Shown: piece after piece, positions 16,230-25,900 of the stretch
How the letters are laid out: each line of letters begins with the position of its first letter
How positions within the stretch are numbered: the first letter of the stretch is position 1
NCBI GenBank assembly: GCA_017467275.1
Contig: JAFTSN010000003.1
Location: forward strand, 38,673-102,672
Reading direction: 5' to 3'
Source: Clostridia bacterium
GTDB taxonomy: Bacteria > Bacillota > Clostridia > Christensenellales > Borkfalkiaceae
DNA length: 64,000 bases
Position numbers and translations under genes: made by a program
Notes under the pieces: model-generated
The model's input: the letters and a program-made list of their open reading frames with translations, nothing else
Databases searched by the model: none
What the model was told of the DNA's origin: nothing

Positions 16230-19124
16230 TTATTCGTCGGCGGGATTGAACATGTCGAAGAAGCGAATGAGGATGCTCGACATAGGGATTGCCGCCTGTA
16301 CCACAACGATCAAAAGCAGGATTTGACTCACGCTGAATTTCAGCGTATCCCAACCCTCGTAGACGATATTCCCGAGCACGGGCACGCAAACGACGGTCAC
16401 GCAGAGCGCCGCCACCAGCCCGAATAGAGTCGCTCTTAAAACGTTCATGGGCTGACAGATGCGATATAGCATCACAAGCCCCGTAAACGTCAAGGTCAGC
16501 ATCAGCATGGCGTTATAGACGTCCACCGTTTCGCCCGTCGCCGTCGTGTAAGTGAAGATCTCCGAGAGAGAGGAGAGGCGAACAACGTAGAGCGCGAGAA
16601 TTCCGAACGCCATAGTGAGCGCACCGGGTAGAGCCCTGCTGATAACGAACGGGATAAACTTGCCTTGCACGCGGTTGGTGTTGGGCTGCAGGGAAAGAAC
16701 GAAGGACGGAATCGCACTGATAAACATTTCATACATCATCATGTTGTTCGTCGTGAAGAAGTAAACGCTTCCCGTGAGGATGCAAACCGCCGCAAGAATA
16801 ACCGTCAAAAAGGTTTTCATGATATAGAGCGAAGCGGAGTTTTTGATGTTGTTGATGACTCGTCTGCCCTCGTTCACAATCTTGGGCATGGACGCAAAGT
16901 TATTGTCCTGTAAAACGAGGTTGGAGACGTTTCTCGCCGCGTCGCTGCCCGAAGCCACGGAAACGGCACAATCCGCTTCCTTCATGGCAAGAATATCGTT
17001 CACGCCGTCGCCCGTCATGGCAACGGTGTTCCCCGCGTTTTTGATCGAGCGCACGAGTATGGCTTTCTGCTCGGGCGTCACGCGCCCAAAGACGGTGTAT
17101 TCGTTCGCCGCCGCCTCGACCTCGAGATCGGAAAGCCCTTCAAGCGAGATATATTGCGCCGCGTTTTCAATGCCTGCTCGCCGCGCAACCTCGGAAACGG
17201 TCACGGGATTATCGCCCGAAATGACTTTGACGGCAACGTCGTTCTCCTTAAACCAACGAATGGTCTCGATTGCGTCCGGACGAATATTGTCCGAAAGGGT
17301 AATCACGGCAATCGGACGGAAAGACGCGGGCAGCTTATCGCCCTGAATAGGGGAGGGCGAATGGGCAAGCACGATCACGCGAAGCCCCATTTGCGCATAT
17401 TGCTTCACGAGCTTTTCCACGCGTTGAGGCATAGGCTTTAACACAAATTCAGGCGCGCCCATGGCGAACGTACCGACGTCGCCAAACGTCACGGCAGAAA
17501 GCTTTCTAGCGGACGAGAAAGGCATGAGCGCGGTCGCGTTCAACGCTGCGGAATGTCCGAAGCGATCGTAGAGCGCGATCGCCGTCTGGTTATTGTCGCC
17601 GAGCGCGGAGAGCATGGAGCCTAAAATATCGTCCACGGTATATTCGGTCGGGTTGTTCAAAAGCACACAGTCGCTCACTCTCATTCTGCCGTCCGTGATA
17701 GTGCCCGTCTTGTCAAGACATAAGACGTTCACGCGCGCGAGCATTTCAAGAGAGTACATATCCTGTACAAGCGTGTTATATTTTGCGAGACGGATCATGC
17801 CGACGGAGAGAGCAACGGTCGTTAACAGCAGAAGACCAGAGGGGATCATACCGATTACAACCGAGCAGGTGCGTTGAATGGCGTCGTTCATTAAAGGATC
17901 TCCCGAAATGAGCACGCGGATAAACCCGCCCGCCGCCTTGATCGCGCCCCAGTCCCCGCCGAGATTTTTGAAATTGGTCAGGAACATGAAAATGCCCACA
18001 GGCACGATCATAAGACCGATAAACTTGATAAACAGGCTAATCGAATTGATAATCTCGGAATTGGGACGGACGTACTTTTTCGCCCGCGCCGTCAGCTTAC
18101 TGATATACGTGTCCTCGGCAACCTTATCCACGCGCACGGCGAGATGTCCGCTTGCGACGAACGAGCCCGCGAAGAGCTGATCGCCATACTCTTTTTTAAT
18201 AGGCACCGATTCGCCCGTCAAAAGGGATTCGTTGAGCTCGCCCGAGCCCTCGAGCATAATGCAGTCCGCGGGCACCTGTTGCCCCGTCGAAAGGAAGAGA
18301 ATATCGTCCACGACGATGTCCTCAACGGCGATCTCCGTTTTCTTTCCGTTCCGCATGACGAGCGCAACGGGCGAGGAGAGGATCGCCAGCTTATCGATCT
18401 TGCGTTTCGCGCGAATCTCCTGCACGATACCCATAACGATGTTCGCGAGGAAGATAAAGACGAACGTGAACTGCGAGAAAGGGGCGCGCGCCGCCGCGAG
18501 CGCCAGTGCCGCAAGCAAGCACAAAAGGTTGAAGAACGTGCACACGTTGCTCACGAAAATGCTTCTATACGTTTTGGAATACTTCTTTCCCGTGTAGTTG
18601 GTCAAGCCCGCTTCCACGCGTTCGTTGACCTGTGCTTCCGAGAGCCCGCGGTCGACGTCGGCATTAAACCGAACAACCTCCGCTTCCGTTTTTTTATTCT
18701 TCTTTCTGCGTTTTTCGCGTTCGATTCGCTCTTTTTTGTCCGCTTTCGCCTGTGCTGTATCCACGGCGGGTTTTTCCGTCGTCTCGGACATGGGTGCTTT
18801 CTTTTGCGAAGAAAGCGCCTTAGCCGCTCTCTTTTCGGCGGCTTCTTTCTCCTTTTGGGCTTTTTTGGCTGCTTTTTTTGCCGCCTTTTCCGCTTTCGGG
18901 TCTTTAGGCGGCGCTATTTTGGTTGGATTTACTGCCGTTCCCTTTTTGGGTACCACGGGTTTTGCCGGCGCGGGTGCGGACGTGGGCACGTTTGAGGGAC
19001 GCTTCACGCCTACTGTGTTCGGCTTTGCGGCGGGCATGGGTTTAAGGTGTTTTTTCTCGCCCGTCGCGTTTGAATTTTTTTTCGGATCGACGTTTTTCGT
19101 CGGATCCTTTTTGTCTGAAATCAT
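16230..19124 (-). CDS. Cation-translocating P-type ATPase with long basic N-terminal extension
   Basis: A 964-residue membrane pump. The core has TGES (actuator domain), CLDKTGTITDG (phosphorylated Asp), and MTGDGVNDILAMKEAD (hinge). About ten membrane segments are arranged 2+2+6. Segment 4 reads GMIPSGLLLL, the form found in Firmicute HAD-IC pumps related to CtpE-type ATPases; Ca2+, Mg2+ or another cation is possible and cannot be decided. Unusual is a roughly 160-residue N-terminal Lys/Ala/Pro-rich, low-complexity tail without metal-binding motifs. The start at 19124 fits CGGAGTGATGAAAAC; the ATG eight codons earlier has no site. It is transcribed alone from a good promoter and converges on gyrA. 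Confidence 0.85.
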   Translation of the reverse strand: MISDKKDPTKNVDPKKNSNATGEKKHLKPMPAAKPNTVGVKRPSNVPTSAPAPAKPVVPKKGTAVNPTKIAPPKDPKAEKAAKKAAKKAQKEKEAAEKRAAKALSSQKKAPMSETTEKPAVDTAQAKADKKERIEREKRRKKNKKTEAEVVRFNADVDRGLSEAQVNERVEAGLTNYTGKKYSKTYRSIFVSNVCTFFNLLCLLAALALAAARAPFSQFTFVFIFLANIVMGIVQEIRAKRKIDKLAILSSPVALVMRNGKKTEIAVEDIVVDDILFLSTGQQVPADCIMLEGSGELNESLLTGESVPIKKEYGDQLFAGSFVASGHLAVRVDKVAEDTYISKLTARAKKYVRPNSEIINSISLFIKFIGLMIVPVGIFMFLTNFKNLGGDWGAIKAAGGFIRVLISGDPLMNDAIQRTCSVVIGMIPSGLLLLTTVALSVGMIRLAKYNTLVQDMYSLEMLARVNVLCLDKTGTITDGRMRVSDCVLLNNPTEYTVDDILGSMLSALGDNNQTAIALYDRFGHSAALNATALMPFSSARKLSAVTFGDVGTFAMGAPEFVLKPMPQRVEKLVKQYAQMGLRVIVLAHSPSPIQGDKLPASFRPIAVITLSDNIRPDAIETIRWFKENDVAVKVISGDNPVTVSEVARRAGIENAAQYISLEGLSDLEVEAAANEYTVFGRVTPEQKAILVRSIKNAGNTVAMTGDGVNDILAMKEADCAVSVASGSDAARNVSNLVLQDNNFASMPKIVNEGRRVINNIKNSASLYIMKTFLTVILAAVCILTGSVYFFTTNNMMMYEMFISAIPSFVLSLQPNTNRVQGKFIPFVISRALPGALTMAFGILALYVVRLSSLSEIFTYTTATGETVDVYNAMLMLTLTFTGLVMLYRICQPMNVLRATLFGLVAALCVTVVCVPVLGNIVYEGWDTLKFSVSQILLLIVVVQAAIPMSSILIRFFDMFNPADE

Positions 19125-19159
19125 GTTTTCATCACTCCGATAGATCAAAGTACGTAATC

Positions 19160-19188
19160 ATTATAGCATAAGCGGGAGAAAATTACAA
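19160..19188 (-). promoter_or_regulatory. Promoter of the P-type ATPase gene
   Basis: Minus strand TTGTAA (19188-19183), 17-base spacer, TATAAT (19165-19160) preceded by TGC (extended -10). Confidence 0.75.
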
Positions 19189-19227
19189 GTTTTTTAAGGA
19201 AATTCCTTTGGTTTGATTTGGATTTAA

Positions 19228-19256
19228 TTGCTTTTGGTAAGCGAAAGTAGTATAAT
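19228..19256 (+). promoter_or_regulatory. Promoter of serS
   Basis: TTGCTT (19228-19233), 17 bases, TATAAT (19251-19256). The roughly 60-base leader holds a GCGTTTT/AAAACGC hairpin just before the ribosome site but none of the T-box landmarks. Confidence 0.65.
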
Positions 19257-19323
19257 ATTGTAAAAAGGCGGCGTTTTGAGGTAGTTTATACCCAAAGGTA
19301 AAAACGCGCGGAGGAATTTAACC

Positions 19324-20613
19324 ATGATCGATATCAACCTTATCAGAAACAATCCCGACCTTGTTCGCGAGAATATCAAGCGGAAATTTCAGGACAGAAA
19401 GCTTCCCCTTGTGGACGAAGTGCTTGCGCTCGATTTAAAGCGCCGTGCCTTGATTGCAGAGGGCGACGCGCTCCGTTCTTCCCGCAACACCCTCTCCAAG
19501 CAGGTGGGTATGCACATGAAAGCGGGCAATAAAGAGGAGGCGGAAAAGGTCAAAGCGCAGGTGGTTGCAAACGCCGAGCGCCTTGCCGCCATCGAAAAGG
19601 AGAGCGAGGAGGTCGAAGCCGCACTGAAAAAAGCGATGATGGCAATTCCCAATATCGTCGCACCCGACGTTCCCGTGGGTAAGGACGATTCAGAAAACGT
19701 CGAATTACAGCGTTTCGGCGAGCCCGTCGTGCCCGACTTTGAAATTCCTTACCATCTCGACATTTTGGAAAACCTCGACGGCGTGGACGTCGATTCTGCC
19801 CGCCGTACCTCGGGACAGGGCTTCTACTATTTGACGGGCGATATTGCCCGCCTGCATTCCGCGGTGTTGACCTATGCCCGCGACTTCATGATCGACAAGG
19901 GCTTCACCTATGTGATCCCGCCCTATATGATCCACGGCGACGTTGTTTCGGGTGTCATGAGCTTCGACGAAATGGAGAACATGATGTATAAGATCGAGGG
20001 GGAGGATCTCTATTTGATCGGCACCTCCGAGCATTCCATGATCGGCCGTTTCATGGGTCAGATCATCGACGGAAATAAGCTCCCTTTAACGCTCACGAGC
20101 TATTCCCCTTGCTTCCGTAAGGAGAAAGGCGCGCACGGTATTGAGGAGCGCGGTATCTACCGTATCCACCAATTTGAAAAACAGGAAATGATCGTCGTCT
20201 GCCGTCCCGAGGAGAGCAACGAATGGTATGAAAAGCTTTGGTCTTACACGGTGGAGCTTTTCCGCTCGCTGGATATTCCCGTTCGTCAGCTCGGCTGCTG
20301 CACGGGCGACCTTGCGGATCTTAAATATAAGAGCTGTGACGTCGAGGCATGGAGCCCTAGACAGAAAAAATATTTCGAGGTCGGTTCCTGTTCCAACCTG
20401 ACCGACGCACAGGCGCGCCGCCTGTCTATTCGCTATAAGGATTCGGACGGCAAGACAAAGCTCGCGCACACTTTGAACAACACGGTCGTTGCGCCCCCGC
20501 GTATGCTGATCGCATTTGTGGAAAACCATCTGCAAGCGGACGGAAGCGTTAGGATTCCCGAGGCTCTGCAGCCGTACATGGGCGGCAAGAAATCGATCAA
20601 TCCCTCCAAGTAA
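19324..20613 (+). CDS. serS: Seryl-tRNA synthetase, archaeal-like subtype
   Basis: A 429-residue class II synthetase charging tRNA-Ser. An N-terminal antiparallel coiled-coil arm (about 30-108) grips the long variable arm of tRNA-Ser. The catalytic core has motif 2 in the form FRKEKGAHGIEERG (about 264-277) instead of the usual bacterial FRxEAGxxGRDTRG, GTSEH instead of PTAE, and motif 3 LNNTVVAPPRMLIAFVEN instead of NGTAxAxxRTLxAxxEN. As I recall them, these variants are characteristic of haloarchaeal SerRS. As the only serS visible it is presumably functional, but a second bacterial-type copy elsewhere is possible. It starts after GCGGAGGAATTTAACC and leads a three-gene operon. Confidence 0.92.
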   Translation: MIDINLIRNNPDLVRENIKRKFQDRKLPLVDEVLALDLKRRALIAEGDALRSSRNTLSKQVGMHMKAGNKEEAEKVKAQVVANAERLAAIEKESEEVEAALKKAMMAIPNIVAPDVPVGKDDSENVELQRFGEPVVPDFEIPYHLDILENLDGVDVDSARRTSGQGFYYLTGDIARLHSAVLTYARDFMIDKGFTYVIPPYMIHGDVVSGVMSFDEMENMMYKIEGEDLYLIGTSEHSMIGRFMGQIIDGNKLPLTLTSYSPCFRKEKGAHGIEERGIYRIHQFEKQEMIVVCRPEESNEWYEKLWSYTVELFRSLDIPVRQLGCCTGDLADLKYKSCDVEAWSPRQKKYFEVGSCSNLTDAQARRLSIRYKDSDGKTKLAHTLNNTVVAPPRMLIAFVENHLQADGSVRIPEALQPYMGGKKSINPSK

Positions 20614-20622
20614 GGACCGATT

Positions 20623-21594
20623 ATGAACTATCTCTTTTTCGATATTGAATGTGCCAGCGTGTTCAAAACGACGGCAAAGATTTGCGCGTTCGGCTACTGT
20701 CTGACGGACGAGCACTTTAACATACTCGAAAAGGAGGATATTCTTATCAATCCGCAGGGCGGGTTTCATTTGACGGACAGGAAGGGCACGCAGGGGCTTG
20801 TGCTTCCCTACGAATATGCGAAATTCAAAAGCTATCCGACCTTCCCCAAGCTCGCGGACAGAATCTACGGGCTTTTGCAGGACGAAAACACCCTCGTTGC
20901 AGGTCATGCGACCATGAACGACGTGAAGTATCTTAACCTCGAGAGCAAGCGGTTTTCTTTGCCCCCTTTTCGCTTCGATTTTGCGGACACGCAGTTTATC
21001 TATATGAACCGCGTAGGGATATTTAACCGTCAGTTTGCCCTCGGCACGATTGCGGAGGCGCTCGGCGTTGAATTTACGCCGCACCGCGCCGCGGACGATG
21101 CGTATGCGACCATGCGCGTTGCGGAAGCGATGTGCAAAGAGGAGGGGCTTTCCTTTTCCGAGCTTTTGAAAAAATACGGTATCACGCTCGGCCGCATTGA
21201 AAACTACGAGGTTCGTCAAAGTACCTCCGTGGGCTATCAAAACCACGTCAAGGAGGCGCAGGCGCGAAAGGAACGCCGCGAAAAGGCGCGCTCAAAATTT
21301 CATGAATTCGCGGAGAAAAACCGTCGCCGCCGCAATAAAAACGGCGGATATCGGACGAAAACAGTATGCTTTTCCCGTTCGGTCGAGGAGGGGGAGGACG
21401 CCAAAGCGCTTGTGCTTGCGGCATATGCAGCGGGCTTTTCCTATATCTACCGCCCCGAGGAAAGCCATTATTATATCAGCGCAGAGGGAGAGAGCGGGCA
21501 ACGCTTAAACGCTGCCGCTTCCCGCGGGGCGTGTATTCTTACCCCCGAAGAATTTAAATTGCTATTGGCACAAGAACAGCCTAGCGGAGTATAA
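20623..21594 (+). CDS. DEDDh 3'-5' exonuclease (DnaQ/RNase T-like)
   Basis: 323 residues. The exonuclease fold covers about residues 1-195, with Asp7/Glu9 in FFDIECAS, an Asp in HATMNDVKYL, and the HRAADDAYATM motif that supplies the final His and Asp, all four metal/catalytic residues of the DEDDh group. After a basic helical linker (about 205-245, rich in Arg/Lys), a C-terminal module of about 80 residues (VCFSRSVEEGEDAKALVLAAYAAGF...) resembles a BRCT-like domain as found behind some clostridial exonucleases. The substrate is probably single-stranded or nicked DNA, but this is inference. It begins 9 bases after serS. Confidence 0.8.
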   Translation: MNYLFFDIECASVFKTTAKICAFGYCLTDEHFNILEKEDILINPQGGFHLTDRKGTQGLVLPYEYAKFKSYPTFPKLADRIYGLLQDENTLVAGHATMNDVKYLNLESKRFSLPPFRFDFADTQFIYMNRVGIFNRQFALGTIAEALGVEFTPHRAADDAYATMRVAEAMCKEEGLSFSELLKKYGITLGRIENYEVRQSTSVGYQNHVKEAQARKERREKARSKFHEFAEKNRRRRNKNGGYRTKTVCFSRSVEEGEDAKALVLAAYAAGFSYIYRPEESHYYISAEGESGQRLNAAASRGACILTPEEFKLLLAQEQPSGV

Positions 21595-21598
21595 CGTT

Positions 21599-22915
21599 AT
21601 GCAACGGTTACCCGAAAAATTTATCGAAAACATGAAAAAACAGCTTCCCCAAACGGAATGGGAAGCTTTTTTCGCCGTTTATTCAAAAAAGCCGCACAAG
21701 GGAATTCGCGTGAATGCCTTGAAATGCCCGTCGGAGGTTTTTGAAAAAATCACCCCGTTCCCGCTCACACCTGTGCCTTGGGCGGAAAACGGATATAAGG
21801 TGGAAGCGGAAAAGACGGGCGCACATCCTTATCATTTCGCGGGCTTATATTATTCGCAGGAGCCCTCCGCGATGTGTGCCGCGCCCCTTTTGGAGGCGAA
21901 GAGCGGCGAGCGTGTTCTCGATCTTTGCGCCGCACCTGGCGGGAAAAGCACCCAGCTTGCCGCGAGTATGGACGGGGAGGGGATCTTGATTGTCAACGAG
22001 CCTGTACTCTCCCGTGCGCAGATTTTATCCTCGAATATCGAGCGAATGGGCGTGCGGAACGCTCTTGTGCTCTCCGAATACCCCGAAAAGCTGAACGGGT
22101 ATTTTGCGGGTTATTTTGATAAAATCCTCGTGGACGCGCCTTGCTCGGGTGAGGGGATGTTCCGAAAAAACGCGGAGGAAGCGCTCGGGGAATGGAGCGA
22201 AGAAAACGTTGCGCTCTGCGCCGAACGTCAGCGTTTGATTTTGGAGGAAGCCACGAAAATGCTCCGCGCAGGCGGTAGGCTCGTATATTCCACCTGCACC
22301 TTTTCCGAGGCGGAAGACGAGGGGCAGGTATGCGATTATCTCAAAAATCACCCTGAAATGAAGCTTAAAAAAACGGAGAAGCTCTATCCGCACAAGGTCG
22401 CGGGCGAAGGGCATTTTGCGGCGGTATTTGAAAAGCAGACTTGGGCAGAAACGCAGGCATGCAGAGTGAAACCGCTCCGTCCCCGCATATCGAATGAAAG
22501 CGAAAAGCTGTATCGGGGTTTTGAAAAGAGCTTTTTCAACGCTCCCTTAAAAGGCGAGTTGCACGAAGCGGGCGGGATTCTCTATCTGCTTCCGCAGGGC
22601 GCACCCGATTGGAAGGGGTTGCGGATCTTGCGCGCGGGCGTAAGGCTGGGCGAGGTCAAAAACGGCAGATTTGAGCCCTCTCATTCCTTAGCCATGTGCG
22701 TGAAAGGGGAGGCGTGCAACAATCTTCTATCGCTTCCCTTAAGCGATTTGCGCACGGATAAATTCTTGCGCGGCGAGACGATCGAAGTTTCGGAAAACGA
22801 GCTTCAAAACGGCTGGTGTCTCGTCGCGGTGGACGGCTATCCCATCGGTTTGGGCAAAGCCGTGAACGGTACCGTTAAAAACCATATTCCCAAGGCACTT
22901 CGCCGTAGTCTATAA
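21599..22915 (+). CDS. 16S rRNA m5C methyltransferase, RsmF/NOL1-NOP2-Sun family
   Basis: 438 residues. The SAM site is LCAAPGGKSTQLAA, and the two family cysteines are in VDAPCSGEGMFRK and YSTCTFSEAEDEG. The C-terminal 120 residues match the RNA-binding extension seen in Firmicute RsmF-like proteins. It should methylate a cytosine C5 in rRNA; the exact position is not readable. Start after GCGGAGTATAACGTT, four bases after the exonuclease stop, last gene of the serS operon, followed by a strong terminator. Confidence 0.88.
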   Translation: MQRLPEKFIENMKKQLPQTEWEAFFAVYSKKPHKGIRVNALKCPSEVFEKITPFPLTPVPWAENGYKVEAEKTGAHPYHFAGLYYSQEPSAMCAAPLLEAKSGERVLDLCAAPGGKSTQLAASMDGEGILIVNEPVLSRAQILSSNIERMGVRNALVLSEYPEKLNGYFAGYFDKILVDAPCSGEGMFRKNAEEALGEWSEENVALCAERQRLILEEATKMLRAGGRLVYSTCTFSEAEDEGQVCDYLKNHPEMKLKKTEKLYPHKVAGEGHFAAVFEKQTWAETQACRVKPLRPRISNESEKLYRGFEKSFFNAPLKGELHEAGGILYLLPQGAPDWKGLRILRAGVRLGEVKNGRFEPSHSLAMCVKGEACNNLLSLPLSDLRTDKFLRGETIEVSENELQNGWCLVAVDGYPIGLGKAVNGTVKNHIPKALRRSL

Positions 22916-22942
22916 AAAAACGCCTTTTCGATCGACGCGGAA

Positions 22943-22984
22943 AACAAAAAACAGGTTGGGTTTTCACTCAACCTGTTTTTTTCA
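22943..22984. terminator. Bidirectional terminator, serS operon and surface lipoprotein
   Basis: AAAAACAGGTTG and CAACCTGTTTTT form a stem around a short loop, with A/T runs on both sides so that it works in both directions. Confidence 0.8.
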
Positions 22985-22997
22985 CGTCTTATCGGGA

Positions 22998-25900
22998 TCA
23001 GTCGTTATAGGGATCGCTCTCGTCCTTGACTTCTTCCTTTTCAGCCTTTTTATCAGCTTTTTCAGCTTTCTTTGCGGCTTTCTTTGCTTTCTTTTCCGCT
23101 TTGGTTTTCTTAGGTGCTTTCGCTTTCTTGCCGCGCCCGTATTTCTTCACGAGCTTACGCACAATGATGCTGACGATCGCGAACAGGAGCGCCGCCGCAA
23201 GAACGAGAGAGCTGATCAACAGCCAAATATTCATGCCGTCCACAGGCGTTTCCTTGGCGTCGTCCTTGTCCTCAGTATCCTCTGCGGGCTCTTCGTCGAG
23301 GGGAACGGAAAGCTCGGTCAAGCTGTAATCGAAGAACATCACGTTCTCGCCCTTAAGATAAGCGATACCTTCGGTGTAGTCTGCCGAAGAGATATAATCG
23401 TCGTAGGAATTACCGACCTTCTCTTTGTCGAGCGTGGAATCGTATCTCAAGAACTTCGCGGTGTCAAGGAAAGAGAATGCCGTGTAAGCAACCGCGTCGC
23501 TTGCGCGGAACGCCTCGTCCGTCTGCGTACCTTTCACGGTCTCGACCGCTTCATCCAAAAGCTGGGTGTACTTATCCGCGTCCACCGTGAGCGAGTTCAT
23601 ATCGAACAGGACGTAGCTGTCTGCCGCGCTCTTAACTCCGCCGTCGCGCGAGCCGCTCCAAACCTCGAGACGGTAGCTCTTATCTTCACCGCCGCCACGG
23701 ATATAGAAAGTGCAGTTAACCCATGCGCCGTTCGTGTCCTCGACGGTCATGACCGCCGCAGCCGTCTTTGCGTTGTTGCTGTAACGGGCAAGGTAGACGT
23801 CCTTATTGTCTTCCGTCCACTTCACGCTCGCAAGGTCGAATACCTCGTCCGCCGCCTTACAGGATTCGTAAGCATAGTACTTGCCGTCCTTCTGATAGAA
23901 CGCAATACCGTTGTTGCCTGCGTGGCTCCAAACGGAAGAATCGTAGTTATAGGAAACGCCGTCCGTCGCAACGATCAGGTTGCCGTCCGTATCCTTCTCA
24001 TAGTTCTGAAGGTTCGCAAAGCTCTTGCCTGCGTACTCCTCAGAGTAGTGGGACCAGGACTTGTTGACCTCGTAAAGCCCCTTGTCGTTGAGCTTGAACG
24101 CAACGTCCTTTTTCTTGTCAAAGGAAGCCTTCGAGGGATCCTTCGAGCAGACGTTACCCTCGGAATCATACCAATAACCGTAGCTCAAGGTGGAGATGGA
24201 GAGGGGATCAACGGACGCATTGTCCGACTTGTCAACGAGATAGATATTCGCAATCGCACCCGCAGAGACTTTCACTTTCACGGAAACCGCGACGTAAGCG
24301 TCGATAGCGACGGTCTGCGTCGCGCCGAAGTAGCCGTAAGCCGCTTCTTCTTTGTTGTAGATCAAGAGGGGCTGATTGGAATCGCCGAAAAGCGCTTCGT
24401 CAAAGGTGATGCCCGTCAGATCGCTCGCATATTTGCTCGCGTACGCGCTCGCGTAGTCCTTATTAATAAGACCGGCATAAGCGTTGGAATTCGTCGTCTT
24501 ATCTGCCGCGCCGGGAACGATATACGCACTGCCGCCGTTCACACCCGTGTAATTCTTGGGCTGTGCAATCTCCGTTTCGATCGCTTTGTGGGGAACGGAA
24601 GCAGGGGAGTCGAAGCCACTGTCGGAGGAATCCGCCGCGGGATCGCTGATCGTCATGGTCTTGACGTAATCTCCTGCCGTGATGCGCTTATATTCTTCCG
24701 CGTCGATTTCACGCGCCGCAAAATTTGCAAACGCCGCATAGCCCGAGCGGTAGTCCTCTTCCTTGGAAGCAACGATGCCCGTGGGGCCGTAGTTAAAGGT
24801 CAAATTGAAGCTCTGCTCGGATTCGGTGGAATTCTCAATGACGAGCAAATACTGCTGCCAGCCGTCGTAGATATCCTCGTTTTCGTCGCCGTCCAGCTCA
24901 ACTTTCGTCACCGCGTTGGTATTCACGCCCGAAAGGAGGACGGTTTCTTTATAGCTCGCGGTGGTAGGATTGCCCGCTACGCCCGTCTCCGTTGCGGTCA
25001 CGCTTGCTCCCGTGAAGCCGCCCGTCATATCCGACGTCTTTAAGAAGAAGGAGATAACGAGATAGGAGTTTTCCTTCACCGTCTTTGCCGCAACCTTGAA
25101 GTCGGCGTCGAGAACGGATTCGTAAGCCGCGCCGCTCTCGGAGTAGAGCATGATAATGTTGTTTTTATCCTTGTTGGAGAACGGATACTTTTCAAAGCCC
25201 TCGTCCATGACCTTCTGGAGCATGGCGTTGGCAGCAGCCTCCGTCGTTAAGGAATCAAAGCTATAAAGACCCACTTTATCGCTTGCGCTCCCCGCGACCT
25301 TGGAAGAGGTGACCGTTCCGAACTTTTCCTCTTTGGTGACCTCGTAGGTCAGTGCGGAGGTGTTAAATTCGGTGTATTCTTTCCAAGCATTGGGGCTGTA
25401 ATCACAATCGATCACACAGGTGTTGAAATCTTTCCAAGCCGTTTCGTCGACCGCGAATTTTCTGTCGATGGCAGGGGTTTCGGTGTCAACGTCGAAATAG
25501 GTGCCTGCGGTAAGTGCGGAAAGAGCCTCGGCGTATTTGGCATTCGTGATCAGCTCGCATTCCACGTCGTCGAAGAACGCATAGCCGTCAACGTATTCCC
25601 ATCTGTCGGTGCCGCCGCCCTGACCCAAGCCGAGCACGACGGTAAAGGTCGTGGACGCATAGCTGGAGCCTTTCAAAAGGAAGCTGTATTGCACCCAACC
25701 GTTATTTTCGTTATCGGGGTTGATGGTGGCGGTGTTGATATTTTTAATCTGCACCTCGTCGAGCGCCTGTCCGCCAACGTTCTGCGTGACGCCGATATAT
25801 GCGCCGCGCTGACCGGTCACGGAAACAGACTGCGATTCGTCGTTCTCACTGTTTGCGGAAGTGAGATCCATCGTCTTGACCCAAACGGAGAACTTCGCGC

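Noticed and set aside
19257-19323. T-box leader before serS
   Set aside because: The leader is only about 60 nt and has neither specifier-loop domain nor T-box sequence nor terminator.
22956-25043. A 695-codon open frame antisense to the surface lipoprotein
   Set aside because: Same reason: a shadow frame, Arg/Val-rich without motif, starting in a terminator.
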